NCBI GenBank assembly: GCA_023052935.1
Contig: CM041292.1
Location: 96,029,237 to 96,093,236, forward strand
Reading direction: 5' to 3'
Length of the DNA: 64,000 nt
Source: Piezodorus guildinii
Taxonomy: Eukaryota; Arthropoda; Insecta; Hemiptera; Pentatomidae
Part shown: positions 44,767 through 56,006 of the stretch, in pieces
How the letters are laid out: every line of letters begins with the position of its first letter
Position numbering within the stretch: position 1 is the stretch's first letter
Made by a program: the position numbers and the translations under genes
The notes under the pieces: model-generated
Told to the model about the DNA's origin: nothing
The model's input: only the letters and a program-made list of their open reading frames with translations
Database searches by the model: none

Positions 44767-47700
44767 ATGACCCTAATTCAATGGAACTGCAATGGAGTTA
44801 AAATACATAATAATGACTTAAAAATATTACTCAGAGACATGGACCCGGTCTGTATAAGCCTCCAAGAAACTCACTTAAAACCTTCAGACATATTTTTGAT
44901 AAAAGGCTTCGAAATTTTAAGAAAGGACAATGATAACAGTGAACGCGCTTTTAGGGGAGTAGCTCTCGCTATTAAAAAAACGGTATATTCACAACAAATA
45001 GAAATAGATTCACCTCTTCAAGTTGTAGCAGCCAGAATTCACTTAGGCATTAGTTTTACGGTTTGTAATGTATATCTTCCTCAAGACAATGCAATAAAGA
45101 TGGAACATCTTATCAATATCCACCAGCAGCTTCCTAAACCAGTCATCTATACTGGCGACTTCAACGGCCATAATCCACTTTGGGGATGTAAAGATATGAA
45201 TGGACGAGGTCGAATGATCGAAAGGTTTATAAATTCAACAATCTTCTAACTTTAACACAGGAGAGCCAACTTCTTGAGTTCCACTTATGGCACCTTTTCA
45301 GCAATTGATCTCTCTCTATGCAGCCCATCTCTATACCACACATAGACTGGACAGTACTACCGGAACTTTATGGTAGCGACCACTTTCCTATACAATTGAA
45401 ACTGTCAAACACATTTTATACATACAAAAGGAAGCCAAGATGGGTAATTGAAAAAGCAGATTGGTCAAGATTTTCGTCTTTAGTAAGTCCCCGTCTAGAA
45501 TCAGCAAATAATCTGGACAATGATAGAGGATGCCAAGCCATAACAGAAGTCATTCTCTTGGCCGCTGAAGCTTCCATACCCAAAACCAAAGGATTTTCCA
45601 AACGACCATCTGTCCCTTGGTTCAATAAAGAGTGCAAAGAAGCAATAAAAAATCGCAGAAAAGCTTTTTATAAATTTAGAAAAAATATGAATCCTGCAAA
45701 CCTTATCGAATATAAAAAGCAAAGATCAATATGTAGAAGAACATTGAACTGTAATAAAAGGGACTCATGGAAATCTTTTGTAGAATCTATCAATTCTTCA
45801 ACTCCGGCTAATATAATTTGGAATAAAATTAGGAAGATCAAAGGAATAGGTTCTCCAACGGTATACACATTATTAATAAATGAGAAATTGTGTGACGATC
45901 CCGAAGTAGTAGGAAATAGTTTTGCTGATTATTATTCAGAAATATATAATGAACCGACAGCTAGCGGGCGAGCAGAGAATCTCGACTTCTCAACCTCAGA
46001 TACGAATTTGGTCTTCAATACGCCATTCACGATGTGGGAGCTTCAGACTGTGTTAAAGAGTGTTAAGGGTTCTTCACCAGGCCCTGATAATATCCACTAC
46101 TCCATGATTCAACACCTTCCGAACAACACATTAACCTGGCTACTAAATTATTATAATCATATTTGGGAGACTGCCGATTTTCCTGACGTCTGGCGCCAAT
46201 CAGAGGTGATTCCAATTTTGAAAAATGGTCAAGATACCCTACAAGCTACAGGCCAATTTTCTTAACCAGCTGCTTGTGCAAAGTTATTGAACGAATGGTA
46301 AATAAAAGACTTACTTGGATTCTGGAAAACAATAATTACATACAAAATTTTCAGTGTGGATTCCGTAAAGGTAGATCCACAATGGATCATTTAGTTCAAA
46401 TGGAGGCGGAACTCCAATACACATTTATTCAGGATGAACAAGCCATCGCTATCTTCTTTGACATGCACAAGGCATTCGACAAAACCAATATTAATTTAAT
46501 CCTGAAAAAGTTAATGTCGCTAGGATTCCGAGGTAACATGCCAAACTTCATTAGTAAATTTCTTAGCCATCGCTATTTCAAAGTTCGAGTAGGGAATTCG
46601 TTGTCCATGCCACATGAACAAAGAAATGGTGTCCCACAAGGTTGCGTTCTTAGCACAACGCTTTTCATTCTCGCAATCAGTGACCTGGCCACCAATTTAC
46701 CTCGTGGAGTCAAACCAATGCTGTTTGTAGACGATCTGGCAATCTTCTGTCGATCCAAAGATTCGCTATCGATAACAGATAAGTTACAAACTTCATTAAA
46801 TCGATTAAACGAGTGGTCACAAAACTCTGGACTGAAGTTTTCGGAAGCTAAAACAAAATGTTTGTATTTCAGTAGAAGAAGAAATTTCCCCGACCTACCA
46901 GACCTCCTACTTAACAACGTCCCTTTACCCTACGTAAATAGTTGTAGATTCTTGGGATTGGAATTTGATAGACGCCTTACGTGGGAAAATCACATAAAAT
47001 CTCTGAAAGAAAAATGTTTAAAAAAACTTAATATACTTAAAGTCTTAACTGGAACAAGTTGGGGTGCAGATCGCATCACTTTACTCAAGATATACTTATC
47101 AATAATATGTACAAAGATGGAGTATGGCTGCTTTGTCTTTGGCTCGGCAAAAAGGGACAATCTGGCTAAACTCGATGTAGTACACCATGCAGGCATACGA
47201 ATCGCTACAGGAGCTTTCAGGACCAGCCCTTCTCTAAGTCTTTGTGCAGAATCTGGCTTACCACCACTATCCTACCGACGCGATAAATTGGCCATAAACT
47301 ATATCACAAAATTAATCACACAAGCTACTCACCCTGCTCACGTATACATCTTTAAATCCAAATATTCGGCGAAATTTCAACTAAAGACCAACCCAACCTT
47401 ACCATTAGCAGAAAGAATGTCGTCCGTTGTTAACGAGTTAAAATTAATCAATATAACATCCATAGAAAACAAAACACCACCATGGACATTTCTGAGACCC
47501 CATGTATATCTTGAGTTGGCTAAATATAGTAAACAAAATTCCAAATTAATAAATTTTAAAGACCGCTTTGAGAAGATAATCAGCGCATTGCCCAGCCACA
47601 ACTTAATTTTCACAGATGGTTCTAAATCAGACTCATCCACTGGCTCAGCTTTCGTCGCATCAAAATGCACCTACAAGTCGAAACTACATCAATATTGTTC

Positions 47701-48409
47701 CGTATATACAGCTGAAGTGAATGCGATCGCAATGGCCCTTGATTATTCCAGAACACTCCCAATAGAGAACTTCACCATAGCCTCAGATTCATTGAGCGCT
47801 CTAAAAGCACTACAGAATATGCATTCCAGTCATCCAGGAATTTTAAGAATCCTGGAATTAACCAAAGTAATGGCTGAAAATGGGAAAAGAATCAATTATG
47901 TGTGGATACCAGGTCACATGGGGATAAGAGGGAATGAAATGGCAGATAAGGCTGCTAAAGAGGCTCTAACTCTCCCTGGTCGTGGTAGGGCACTGCTCAC
48001 ACCATCAGAGCTAGCACGCCCTCTTATAGAAAATTTATGGAAGAAATGGGATGAAGCATGGAAAAATAGTTATCCAAGCAAATTGAAAACCATTAAGAAC
48101 GAAGTGAAGTATTGGAAAACCTCAAGTCGCAGCAACCGCAGGGAGGAGGTGGTCTTGGCCCGCTTGAGAATAGGGCACACAAGGTTAACACATGGGCATT
48201 TAATATGTAAAGAGTTGCCCCCAAGATGTCAGCATTGTAGGGAAATCCTAACAATTACCCATGTGTTCGAGGAATGTCCCTTCTACACTAGACAACTGGA
48301 CCAAAAGGGAATACCTCACAATGTCGCGGTTGCATTAGGAAACGATGGGAATAGAATTGACCAATTAATGTGCCTCCTTTCTGAAATGGACTTTTATAAG
48401 AGGATTTGA
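44767..48409 (+). pseudogene. LINE A ORF2 (EN-RT-RNase H), three frameshift sites
   Basis: ATG 44767 (MTLIQWNCNG) lies 58 nt after the ORF1 stop. Apurinic-type endonuclease: WNCNG, LQETHL, TGDFNGHNPLWG, then breaks between 45240 and 45340, then YGSDHFPIQL. 45318-46240 covers the EN end and pre-RT, with SSPGPDNIHYSM. A shift near 46240 leads to 46274-48409: QCGFRKGRSTMDHL, FFDMHKAFD, NGVPQGCVLS, LFVDDLAIF (FVDD at ~151-154 of this piece), CRFLGLEFDRRLTW. RNase H from ~445: FTDGSKSD, TAEVNA, ASDSLSAL, GNEMADKAA. C-terminal CCHC: CQHCREILTITHVFEEC. Confidence 0.87.
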
Positions 48410-49059
48410 GGACTTACTTCATGTTTATTTATTTCTATTTATCTTTATTATTATTATTATTATTTTTTTTTTTTTCCTTGAATATTGTTTACTAATATAA
48501 CTTGATATATGTTTATTCTTTTACTAACGCTGTCGTATTTATTTTTATTATAGATTATTCTTATTCTTATTATCTGTTTAAATCAATATTATTATTTAAT
48601 ATTGAAAAAAAAAAAAAAAAAAAAAAAGTTTGTCTAAATTAATTTTCTAAAATGAGCGTATCCGGCACTACTTATGAGTGTATTATTTGTAAATTATGTA
48701 TTATCTGTATGTATGTATTCATGTATTATGGATGTATTACTTATTATGTATATGATTATTGTCTATTATGTATTATTATTTGTTCATAATGTATTCGTTC
48801 ATTTTGTATTATTATTATTTGTTTTAGTGTATTATTATCATTTGTTATATTGGTTCATTATTTATTTTAATTAATATTATTATTTAATATTTCAACTAAA
48901 ACCATAATTGTCTGTTTAAAAAAAAAAACGTGTATCTTATAGTGAGTTAGGTGTTATATATCTAAGTGTATCTTATACTGAGTGTATCTGGCACTGATGA
49001 CCAAGATGTTTTGTGCCAATAAATAAAACCAAAACCAAAAACCAAATCCACCAAAACTC

Positions 49060-49998
49060 GTTGAAGGCAAGAAAAAATATTTATGAAAATTAGTATTTTT
49101 TTTTTTCATTATGGTTCGATATAAAAAAATACTTTAGTGCATTAATTAACATTTTATTCACAAAAATAATTGTTTAATGCTAGTGCATACAACAAACAAA
49201 GCGCAAAAGAAAATAGAACCACGTCCGTATAATTAATTAAAAGCTAATAACTGGAATACTGATTGAAAGATACAGTACTAAAGGAAGTAATTATTAACAA
49301 GTAAAAAGAACAGGTGGAAGATGTTAGTTAATAAACCATTACCGGTAAATTAGAAGGGGGCTGGCTGGTTTACATAATGGCGATTTAGTCCTGCGGTAAT
49401 GGCTCCTCTAACTTTGCCTTAACGGATATACTTTCTTAACCCCTCCATTCTGGCAAAAAAGGGGTTTAATAGATTAACAAACAGAGGTATAACAGTTGCA
49501 GAAATAAGTGATAGAAAACACCTTATTCTATAAGTTCAAGGAATATAAAGATCATTTTTTCAATATAATAGTAATTATACTTGTCTGAAATTCTCAGAAC
49601 TGATTTCTCCGACTGACCAAATATTATTAATCGAAAACAATGCATTCATTAAATATCCTAAACCAATAAGAATAAAAAAATAATATTGAAAACAAGTTTA
49701 TATTCATATACAATTAAAATAACACAGGAAACATATTTCATATTTTAATATATACAATTAATTAATTAAATTATTTTTTTAAATATATTCTGAGCTAGAG
49801 CAAGTAATATTTCTTTCATTTTTATGTAGGTATTTTAAAATATTATTTAGTTATTAATTTACAATTGTTTTAGATAAATTCCTATTTGCCGTCTATGAAA
49901 AGGTATTAGCAATAAGTAAATATGTTAAATTCGGAAAAATTGGTTAATTTAGTCGTCGGGGTAGGTTGTACGGATTGGTGGTAGATTAACGTGTTTGT
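49060..49998. other. Unassigned AT-rich DNA between the two I-clade LINEs
   Basis: No ORF or repeat match. A GC-richer patch near 49345-49450 has no recognised feature. Confidence 0.5.
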
Positions 49999-50004
49999 AC
50001 CAAT

Positions 50005-50037
<33 letters not shown>

Positions 50038-50122
50038 CGAGGCGACAACCACCAGGGTCATGTTCGCCTTTACACCGTTAGACACAGGTTACATGATTAT
50101 AGGAGTAGAGTGAGAGTATAGT

Positions 50123-53100
50123 TTAGATCTGAGAGTAAAGATGGTTTGACTTTAGGAAGCGAATGATGTTAGTTATATGAGGAGAGGAATCAGAGAGAAG
50201 AAGCGACAGATCGGTGGGGAGGTTGAAAAGAATACGTGAAGCGGTATATTGTCGGCATTCTGTGAGGATGTGGAGTATTGAGAGAGGAACCTGACATGAT
50301 CGACAGAGAGGCGGATGTCCACGGGCCATGAGATAACCGTGGGTCAACCTAGAGTGTCCTATACGAAGTCGCGCGAGCACAACCTCTTCGCGTCGAGACG
50401 GCCGGCAGGAAGACCCCCAAGGGCCAACGCGGGGCCGAATAAGGCGAAGCTTATTGTTCTCGAGGGCCGCCCACTCCCGCTGCCAGCAACCCAATATGCT
50501 AGATCGAATTGAAGTGACAAGGTCAGGCAGGCTCACACCTTGAAGTTCAAGACCCTCGGAAACCGCGTGACGTGCCGCTAAATCAGCCCGATCGTTCCCC
50601 AAGATCCCACAATGTCCTGGAACCCAGAAGAAAACAATGTTGACCCGGGAGGGAAAGGATGCAAGTGTGGTATGAATTCTTTGGATGAGATAGTCAGAGG
50701 AATATATGTTACGGATAGAGGAGAGAGTGGAGAGGGAATCGGTGCATATGATTACTTGAGAGGAAGATTGCTGGCGAAGAAGGAGGGACTGGAGGATGGC
50801 AGTTACTTCGGCGGTATAGCTACTCGATATAGAAGGGAGGGCAAACATGTTAACTTGGGCCTCACTCACAACTGCAGCTCCAGCGCCTAGTTCTCCCCTA
50901 GAGCCGTCTGTGTAATAAACATTAACATTATGGTACCTTTGGATAAGCTCTAAAAATTCTTGCTGGTATACTTTTGGTGGAGTCGTGAGTTTTGGAAGTC
51001 GTGTGAGAGACAGTTGACAATGGATAGAAGGGACGGACCAGGGAGGTATAGGGGACGGCCCGATGGGGTATAGCTGCTCTAAACTCTGGCGGAAAGGCAG
51101 AATCGCGTCGTGGACCCGAGAGGGAAGAGTAGGCATCAGCGGCCGTTCTCGCAAAGAAAGAAGAAATTGAGGTTTTAGTGGGTGATGAGGGTTTGCGAGA
51201 ACTTTAAGGAAGTATTTAACCTCCATTTGTTGTCGGCGATAATGGGATGGCAACTCCCCGGCTTCGCCGAAGAGACTGATAATGGGGCTAGAACGAAACG
51301 CGCCGATGGCTGTCCTCAGCCCCGTAGTAACGATCACTCTAAGCGCATTTAGACGAGTCGGATCGGCAGATCCGTATGCACATGCTCCGTATTCTACCCT
51401 ATTCCGTAGAACCACTCTAAATAATCTTAGCATAGCCATACGGTCTCCCCCCCAAGCCGTGTTTGTGACCATCCGAAGTAAGTTGAGTGCTCGTATACAA
51501 GAGGCTTTGACCTCACGGATGTGCGGGCCCCAGGATAGGCGACTGTCAAACGTAACCCCCAGGTACTTGACCTTTTCTACTACATTTATCCTTTGCCCGT
51601 CTATTAAAAGAGATAAAGGTTGAGAGATGTTTGCTGCCCGTTTTGCGAAGATGATTGCTGTAGATTTGGCTGAGGAAATTTTAAAACCGTTGTTTGAACA
51701 CCAGTTCTCCACAGTATGGAGCGCAGACTGCATCGATTTGGTGAGTTCAGTAATTTGTTTGCCTCGAACACAAAGCAATAGGTCATCCGCAAATAGCAGT
51801 GCCTGGACTGGTGGGTGAATATTACCTAGGACGCCATTGAAAGCTAAACAAAATAGAATAGGACTAAGGACACCTCCTTGGGGAACACCATTCTCTTGAA
51901 CAAAACGAGATGACATTGTATTTCCGCAACGCACTCTGAACGACCGGTCTCGCAGGTAATGCCGAATAAAGGAAAGAATAGGACCATGAATACCACACTT
52001 CTGTAGAGAGGAGATGATGAGCCATCTCCAAACTCGATCGAAGGCTTTTTCAACATCGAGCAATACAGCTAACACTCGTTCGCGCTCTCCAAATGCTGTA
52101 AGTATTTCTGAGGAGAGGAATACAAGATTGTCTTGAGTGCTTCGTCCTTTACGGAATCCACTCTGCCAGGCTGGTAGCATATTTTCGGTTTCTAGGTACC
52201 ACTGCAATCGATTGGCTATTAGCCTTTCGTAAATTTTACATGGAATGCTGGTCAAAGAGATGGGTCTGTAACTAGAAGCAATATCGGGGGGTTTATTTTT
52301 CTTGTGAATCGGGATCAGGATAGCATCTTTCCATGATAGTGGAAATTGCTCTCCTAGAAAGAGCTTATTGAAAATATGAAGGAGTGCAATTTTGTCCTTA
52401 GCTGAGAGGCTGGTTACCATACTAGCGTGAATGCCATCTGGCCCTGGGGATGCTTCTTTGCACGAGGCTAGTGCTACCTGGAATTCAGCTTCCGAAAAGG
52501 GGTGGTTGAGAGCCGTACTTGTGCTGCGTCTGGAGGGAATAGATATGTTGCACGGAGTTGTTTCACGGTCGTTCTTGAGCCGCTGGAAGTGTAGGGGGTA
52601 ATTTTGTGAGGCCGATACATCGTAGAAGTGCTGTCCAAGTGCATCAGCTATCCTCTGAGGGTCTGACACGACCTCTTGGTTGATTTGAAGCAACTTAGGG
52701 GGTCCAGGTATTAACCGACCGTTTAGTTTCTTAACCGTGTTCCAAAACAGTTCTAGAGGGGTATTGGAACTGATGTTATCAAGAAATTTTATCCAGGCAC
52801 GTTTTTTCTGCATTTTTATAACGTAACGCGCATGAATCCTTGCATTTCTGTAGGCTTCCAGGTTGAGTGGAGAGGGCTTGTGAGACAGTTTCCTTAAGGC
52901 CTGTTTTCTCTTGCGTACCGCCAAGCGGCACTCCTCAGTCCACCAAGGGACTGGCTGCATTGAGATCATGCTCGGTTCTCGATAAGGGATGGCAACTTCC
53001 GCGGCCCGAAGTAATGCAGCCTCGAATTGTTTATAAGCTCCACACCCGTCGAGGTTCACATCAAGTTGAGAGATTTTAGCTGACTCCTGGAACAGCGACC

Positions 53101-53821
53101 AATCAGCCTTCTTCACCAGCCAGCACCCTGGGCGCGCCACGTTGGCTACTCTACTAGCTGTGTGAATATATACGGGGAAATGATCGCTGCCGTGAGGGTC
53201 ATTAAGTACTTCCCATGACAGAGTAGTCTGAAGGCTAGGAGTACATAGACTCAAGTCTATACATGATTGGGCTCCAGATCGGGGACACTGATAAGTGGGG
53301 TTACCGTTATTAAGCAAGTTAAGGCTAAGGGTGTCCATAATCTGTATTATTGTTTCAGATCGAATGTCATTTAGTTTACTGCCCCAGGCTTGATTATGAG
53401 CATTAAAGTCCCCTAGAAGAAGAAGTGGCGATGGAAGCTGTTGGCATAACTGTTCGAGCTGCTGTATCGTGACGTGAGTTCCTGGAGGGAGGTAAATGGA
53501 GCAGACTGTCAGTGCCAATGGGCATGCCAGAATTCTGATGGCAACTGCCTGGAGATTACTGTTGATTTGGACCGGGAGGAAAGGAATATCATTTTTTATT
53601 AAAATGCAAACACCACCGCAGGCTATCAGTCCAGTAGTAAAATCTTTCCTCATTACGCTGTACCCAGCTATCTTGAATATTTCTGAGGTTTTCAAGTGCG
53701 TCTCCTGTATACAGACAACGTCACTTTGGCTACGAAGGAGGATTTCGAGGTCAGGTTTCCTTACTTTAATCCCATTTACATTCCATTGCAGAAACCGTAG
53801 TTCACGTGAGGATATTGTCAT
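50123..53821 (-). CDS. LINE B ORF2: endonuclease, reverse transcriptase, RNase H
   Basis: 1232 aa, uninterrupted. Endonuclease (1-230): FLQWNVNG, IQETHL (~39), LGDFNAHNQAWGS (~136), GSDHFPV (~210), the residues that nick target DNA. RT (~450-800): SPGPDGIHASM, SYRPISLTS, SGFRKGRSTQDNL, VLLDVEKAFDRVW, GVPQGGVLSPILF, LLFADDLLL (~676), VKYLGVTFDSRLSW. RNase H (~965-1090): YYTDGSRGE, TAEVTAI, CTDSLSTL, GNDRADLAA, with all four acidic residues present. C-terminal zinc motif CRSCQVPLSILHILTEC (~1170-1186). The ATG overlaps the ORF1 stop as ATGA (53818-53821), so translation probably reinitiates after ORF1. Confidence 0.93.
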   Translation of the reverse strand: MTISSRELRFLQWNVNGIKVRKPDLEILLRSQSDVVCIQETHLKTSEIFKIAGYSVMRKDFTTGLIACGGVCILIKNDIPFLPVQINSNLQAVAIRILACPLALTVCSIYLPPGTHVTIQQLEQLCQQLPSPLLLLGDFNAHNQAWGSKLNDIRSETIIQIMDTLSLNLLNNGNPTYQCPRSGAQSCIDLSLCTPSLQTTLSWEVLNDPHGSDHFPVYIHTASRVANVARPGCWLVKKADWSLFQESAKISQLDVNLDGCGAYKQFEAALLRAAEVAIPYREPSMISMQPVPWWTEECRLAVRKRKQALRKLSHKPSPLNLEAYRNARIHARYVIKMQKKRAWIKFLDNISSNTPLELFWNTVKKLNGRLIPGPPKLLQINQEVVSDPQRIADALGQHFYDVSASQNYPLHFQRLKNDRETTPCNISIPSRRSTSTALNHPFSEAEFQVALASCKEASPGPDGIHASMVTSLSAKDKIALLHIFNKLFLGEQFPLSWKDAILIPIHKKNKPPDIASSYRPISLTSIPCKIYERLIANRLQWYLETENMLPAWQSGFRKGRSTQDNLVFLSSEILTAFGERERVLAVLLDVEKAFDRVWRWLIISSLQKCGIHGPILSFIRHYLRDRSFRVRCGNTMSSRFVQENGVPQGGVLSPILFCLAFNGVLGNIHPPVQALLFADDLLLCVRGKQITELTKSMQSALHTVENWCSNNGFKISSAKSTAIIFAKRAANISQPLSLLIDGQRINVVEKVKYLGVTFDSRLSWGPHIREVKASCIRALNLLRMVTNTAWGGDRMAMLRLFRVVLRNRVEYGACAYGSADPTRLNALRVIVTTGLRTAIGAFRSSPIISLFGEAGELPSHYRRQQMEVKYFLKVLANPHHPLKPQFLLSLRERPLMPTLPSRVHDAILPFRQSLEQLYPIGPSPIPPWSVPSIHCQLSLTRLPKLTTPPKVYQQEFLELIQRYHNVNVYYTDGSRGELGAGAAVVSEAQVNMFALPSISSSYTAEVTAILQSLLLRQQSSSQVIICTDSLSTLSSIRNIYSSDYLIQRIHTTLASFPSRVNIVFFWVPGHCGILGNDRADLAARHAVSEGLELQGVSLPDLVTSIRSSILGCWQREWAALENNKLRLIRPRVGPWGSSCRPSRREEVVLARLRIGHSRLTHGYLMARGHPPLCRSCQVPLSILHILTECRQYTASRILFNLPTDLSLLLSDSSPHITNIIRFLKSNHLYSQI

Positions 53822-55488
53822 TTATTAGAAGGATTTTTTGTCCTAGGAGCCTTTTTTTCGACCTTTGTCTGCCGCTTATTCTGAGGCGGCTTCGTCGAAG
53901 CATAGGATCCAGGATTTGATTCAAAGTTGGGTAAATCATTACCAGCCGATAGTCGGGATGCTGGACGTTTAGGATTTCTATGTCCACCTGCGGAAGAGGC
54001 GGATGATTTTTCACTCTGGTTGCGAGTTGAAATGTTTCGAGGAGGTGGTTCGGTCATAGTGTGAAGATCACAGGACGACGGAGTATGGACTACATCAGCG
54101 GATGAACTGGTATCTCGGGAGTATTGCGCTGAGGGAGTTATAGTGCCTGCGGAAAGCGGCGGCTGAATTGGAATTGTATCACCTGGTAATATGTGCCGCT
54201 CCAGTGCTAACAACCGGCAGGAGATAGTGTCTATAAGCCCTGCAAGTTGTGACAGCTGCTTGGTTAATGTGTGCTCAGGGACTGTCGATGGAAGTAGGGA
54301 TTCAGCCTCATTAGGTGGTGTCGCCGAGCCCATCTTTGCAGTCAGAGGTGGAGCATCGGAGACTGGTGGAACAGCAGCACGAGCCACTTGGGATGCGACC
54401 TCAGGAGGAGTCCCGTAATTAGAGTTGGGATCTGCTCTCAGTGCCTGAGAGAATGAAACATCAGGCTTAGGGGGAGTGAATCTTTTATATATCTGCTCCG
54501 CCCTCTTGTAGGATACCTTGTCGGTCTCTCGAATTTGTTCGATGGCCTTCTCTTTGGCGTAAACAGGACAGTTTCTGCTAAAGGCAGGGTGTGGACCTAA
54601 GCAGTTTACACACTTCGGTCGACTTGAACATGTGTCAACGGAGTGCTCCTCAGCACATACGCCACAAGCTACAGTCATACAGGTTGCTTTGGTATGCCTA
54701 AATCGGTAACAAGACCGGCACTGAATCGGATTAGGTTCATATGGACGGACCCGTAGTGTTAGAAAATCCAATTGAATCCTTTCTGGAACAGTTGGTCGGA
54801 GAAACTTAAGGATTACTGTGGCTGTTGGGGTTCTGATGCCATTTATGGTTCGGTGAATTCGCCGAGCTTCCACTACACCCATTGGAGCAAGTTCCTCCAT
54901 CAGTTCCTCCTCGGAGCAATGAAGCAGCTCGTTTGCGCGAATGACACCTCTAGTGTGGTTTAGAGTTTTATGGGGCAGAATTTCTACTGCTATACCATCG
55001 TAGATTTTAAATCGTTGTAGATTAGCAAGGTCTTTTTCATTGTTTACACTTAACATTGCTGATCCGTTTTTGAGGAATTTCAGTGAAGTTCCTGGACTCC
55101 AAGATTTGACAGCTTTTGCCACTTTAAATGGGCTGTATGAGGCAAACGTTTTCCGTTGGTCATTTTCGGCCAGAGTCATCACCATATAGCACGGAAACCA
55201 CTTAGTGCGAAACGGGACTGTATTTTCTATTTGCCCGTGAGAGTTTGGCGGTTGAAGAGAAGTGGAAGGAGATTGGGATGAAGTTGAGGTTAATGGTAGA
55301 GGTACGAGTGTAGCATCGCTACTATGTGATTCCATTGTGAGGGAGGGTTGTTGATAGGGCGGGACATTCTCCACGAAATGAGCTTGGGAGGTCTCGATGT
55401 TGGATTGAGTAAAGGGAGTTGAGCTGAGCTGCTCTACTTGCGCGCTGTGCACCTGAAGCGCTGTATTTTTATCTGGGACGTTCATCAT
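53818..55488 (-). CDS. LINE B ORF1: Gag-like RNA-binding protein
   Basis: 556 aa, uninterrupted, starting MMNVPDKNTALQV after the GC-rich 5' UTR. Residues 1-90 are Ser/Thr/Pro-rich and probably disordered. 95-250 looks like an RRM-type fold (WFPCYMVMTLAEND...; VEILPHKTLNHTRGVIRA; TATVILKFLRPTVPERI). ~256-312 carry three zinc knuckles: CRSCYRFRHTKATC, CGVCAEEHSVDTC, CVNCLGPHPAFSRNC. The tail is basic (NPKRPASR; KTKRQ-type ending). Expected role: coats the LINE RNA in cis. Its stop overlaps the ORF2 start. Confidence 0.92.
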   Translation of the reverse strand: MMNVPDKNTALQVHSAQVEQLSSTPFTQSNIETSQAHFVENVPPYQQPSLTMESHSSDATLVPLPLTSTSSQSPSTSLQPPNSHGQIENTVPFRTKWFPCYMVMTLAENDQRKTFASYSPFKVAKAVKSWSPGTSLKFLKNGSAMLSVNNEKDLANLQRFKIYDGIAVEILPHKTLNHTRGVIRANELLHCSEEELMEELAPMGVVEARRIHRTINGIRTPTATVILKFLRPTVPERIQLDFLTLRVRPYEPNPIQCRSCYRFRHTKATCMTVACGVCAEEHSVDTCSSRPKCVNCLGPHPAFSRNCPVYAKEKAIEQIRETDKVSYKRAEQIYKRFTPPKPDVSFSQALRADPNSNYGTPPEVASQVARAAVPPVSDAPPLTAKMGSATPPNEAESLLPSTVPEHTLTKQLSQLAGLIDTISCRLLALERHILPGDTIPIQPPLSAGTITPSAQYSRDTSSSADVVHTPSSCDLHTMTEPPPRNISTRNQSEKSSASSAGGHRNPKRPASRLSAGNDLPNFESNPGSYASTKPPQNKRQTKVEKKAPRTKNPSNK

Positions 55489-55994
55489 ATTAGAAAAAAA
55501 TAAATAAATGTGTAGATCTATGGTGTGTTAAAGGTGTATGAGTTCAAGAGTCCGTCCCAACGCGCGGCCCACAGACGAGCCCCCGGAGCGAATTCGGTTC
55601 CACCGACAGCTGCAGTGGCCTCGGGCGTTCCCCCTTAACGCACCCGCGGGACTCAATACCGGGTGCCACCCGGCTCCGTGGGTATGCCTCGGATTTTCGC
55701 CCGTTACTCTAGGCAGCTTCCCACTGTGGCTAACAGTGGGTTCAGGCCCAGTCAGCTACCGAGCAGCCGGCGGTGCCCACCGTTTTAACTCTGTACCCTC
55801 TGCAGCCCGTTTCCCCGAGACCCCAGGAACAGCCAGCGCACCACCCGCGGAGACGGACTCAAGTGTGTAGAGGTGGTTGAGTGAGAACCTAAGACTGTAA
55901 GTGTATCCAATGTCAGAGGAATGTGTGTGTTAGACTGGGGCCGCAGGGACGTCCAAACCCCTGAAAAGTGGCTAATCCACTTCCCCCTACGGGG
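55489..55994 (-). promoter_or_regulatory. LINE B 5' UTR, presumed internal promoter
   Basis: 506 bp, far more GC-rich than the rest of the window. On the element strand it starts GTCCCCGTAGGGGGAAGTGG. I-clade LINEs carry an internal RNA polymerase II promoter in the 5' UTR; no specific motif was verified here. The ORF at 55538-55870 on the opposite strand is a consequence of the GC content. Confidence 0.5.
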
Positions 55995-56006
55995 ACCAAT
56001 AGGTTT

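Larger units (their letters stand above)
42610..49045 (+). mobile_element. Full-length I-clade LINE A, 14-bp TSD, frameshifted ORFs
   Basis: Flanked by ATCCACCAAAACTC at 42596-42609 and 49046-49059. It is 6436 bp: a 5' UTR starting AGTCTTGAGTCAGC (42610-43320), ORF1 (43321-44708), ORF2 (44767-48409) and a T-rich 3' UTR ending in AATAAA and CCAAAA units. A 23-A run at 48604-48626 lies inside the 3' UTR. ORF2 has endonuclease, RT and RNase H, which is the I-clade layout. The clear TSD and few breaks point to a moderately recent insertion. Confidence 0.88.
50011..55994 (-). mobile_element. Full-length intact I-clade LINE B, 12-bp TSD
   Basis: Flanked by ACCAATAGGTTT at 49999-50010 and 55995-56006; the last Ts merge with the poly(A). 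5984 bp: poly(A) of ~27 (shown as T, 50011-50037), a short 3' UTR (50038-50122), ORF2, ORF1, and a GC-rich 5' UTR of ~0.5 kb (55489-55994). Both ORFs are open. Same clade as LINE A (RNase H, three zinc knuckles, RREEVVLARLRIGH-RLTHG near the C-terminus) but clearly diverged, so a different lineage. Best candidate for a currently or recently active element in the window. Confidence 0.92.

Noticed and set aside
42596..49059. The 23-A run at 48604-48626 as the 3' end of LINE A
   Set aside because: The 14-bp TSD lies farther right (49046-49059), so the run is inside the 3' UTR, unless a second event added the last 420 bp.
55538..55870. 110-aa Pro/Ala-rich ORF
   Set aside because: Opposite strand of the GC-rich LINE B 5' UTR; no family motif.
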